Source: Nocardia alni (GTDB taxonomy: Bacteria > Actinomycetota > Actinomycetes > Mycobacteriales > Mycobacteriaceae). Taken from it: a stretch of 64,000 nt of DNA. Where the stretch lies: the NCBI RefSeq assembly GCF_019038435.1, contig NZ_JAGPOX010000019.1:22701-86700 (forward strand), read 5' to 3'. The stretch's first letter is position 1. Each line of letters begins with the position of its first letter. The position numbers were made by a program, and so were the translations under genes. The notes under the pieces were generated by a model. It ran no database searches, was not told the DNA's origin, and saw only the letters and a list, made by a program, of their open reading frames with translations. Below are positions 63,411-64,000 of this stretch, in pieces.

Positions 63411-64000
63411 TCATTTGTCCGGGAGGGGGCGGATGCTGGCCAGGATGTGCTGGGCGGTGGTTCGGTCGATCGCGCCGTTCACGCCGGTGTCGGCGGCGAT
63501 CGTCATCACGAAGCTGCCGTTCTCGCCGGGGAAGGCGAAGGTGTAGACGGCGAACGTCTTGGCGCATGTGGGATAGGGCGGCGTAAAGGTGCCATATGTC
63601 TCGGCGAATGAGCCGTGCAGCTGGCCGTCCAGGGACGTCAGCGGTTCGGCCTTGCCCGGTGTGGCGCCGGTGGAGGTGGACCAGCCGATCTTGGCCAGCC
63701 GGGCGCCGATATCGGTGGCCGCGGAGGCCGGATCCGATGCGGCGGACATCGTCAGGAACGCGTTGGTGCGCACGTAGTTCGGGCAGTAGCCCTTACCGTC
63801 CTGGACCAGCCCGGCGATCTCCATCGTATTGGGCGCCTTGCCCCAGGTCTCGGCGCTCCTCGGGTCGATCTGCCACCCCTTGGGCACATCGAAGGCCGCA
63901 CCCCGCGACGGAACCTGCACCACCTGATAACCGGGGATCAGCGGCGCGATACCGGCGACGGGGGCGGGGGCGAGCGGGGTCGCCGCGCTCGTCCCGGGGG
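63411..64000 (-). CDS. DUF8017-like exported protein, 5' end beyond window
   Basis: The frame is open to the window edge, so the N terminus (probably a signal peptide or TM anchor) is missing. Visible: a Pro/Ala linker (TPLAPAPVAGIAPLIPGYQ), then RGAAFDVPKGWQIDPRS, GYCPNYVRTNAFLTMSAASD and TCAKTFAVYTFAFPGENGSF. One Cys pair could form a disulfide, which fits export. The pattern recalls the DUF8017 proteins of Nocardia and relatives; that name is from memory. Function unknown. Confidence 0.65.
   Translation of the reverse strand, partial: PGTSAATPLAPAPVAGIAPLIPGYQVVQVPSRGAAFDVPKGWQIDPRSAETWGKAPNTMEIAGLVQDGKGYCPNYVRTNAFLTMSAASDPASAATDIGARLAKIGWSTSTGATPGKAEPLTSLDGQLHGSFAETYGTFTPPYPTCAKTFAVYTFAFPGENGSFVMTIAADTGVNGAIDRTTAQHILASIRPLPDK

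Overview
The window is high-GC actinobacterial DNA, most likely from a mycolic-acid-bearing genus such as Nocardia or a close relative. This is inferred from gene content: MurT/GatD, F420-type LLM oxidoreductase, WXG100-like proteins, a Tat-type cholesterol oxidase, and P450s that match remembered mycobacterial CYP125, CYP51 and CYP123 over most of their length. No database search was run.

Layout. 0-9.8 kb: an EamA exporter cut by the window edge, a Tat-exported flavin amine-oxidase-fold enzyme, a broken PPOX remnant, the murT-gatD operon, a secreted cholesterol oxidase, a voltage-sensor-like membrane protein, LtrA, an SRPBCC protein and a DUF1918 protein. 10-12.3 kb: the ask-asd operon feeding lysine, diaminopimelate, threonine and methionine. 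12.4-18.5 kb: a tandem CMD protein, a divergent TetR/NTF2-like pair, a secreted beta-lactamase-fold protein, and an AAA ATPase coupled to a TPR membrane protein. 18.6-29.1 kb: furA-catalase with a strong terminator, MarR and two alpha/beta hydrolases, a LysR regulator, an orphan LutC, a short Rho paralogue, and MarR-ClC.

29.3-31.9 kb is a less GC-rich cassette of overlapping small genes: three WXG100-like proteins, a larger helical protein and a possible immunity protein. It ends at a hairpin terminator. An in-frame TAG separates the third WXG-like ORF from coding-looking sequence that runs into the fourth, so these may once have been one effector gene.

31.9-53.7 kb is a sterol-metabolism region. 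Three sites fit the KstR operator consensus (TNNAACNNGTTNNA; one perfect, two with one mismatch). They lie beside a GMC oxidoreductase/CYP125 divergent pair, an acetoacetate-decarboxylase-like/SDR pair, and an EchA19-like hydratase/aldehyde dehydrogenase divergent pair. A second 17-bp motif (TGGACACGTGTCTGGAC-like) occurs four times: before cyp51, at a TetR gene, before a CMD-flavoprotein-LLM operon, and before a cyp123-SDR-ferredoxin operon. These are the parts of the compact mycobacterial cyp51 locus (Rv0763c-Rv0767c), here split by about 10 kb that includes a glycosyltransferase/methyltransferase cluster. The motif probably marks the regulon of that TetR.

53.8-62.9 kb looks like a small secondary-metabolism segment: a DUF574 methyltransferase, an esterase, a P450 lacking the ExxR arginine, a CPA2 antiporter, a chorismate-lyase-like protein, a flavin-dependent halogenase and a MetE-like zinc methyltransferase. 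The window ends with tRNA-Pro(CGG) and an edge-truncated DUF8017-like exported protein.
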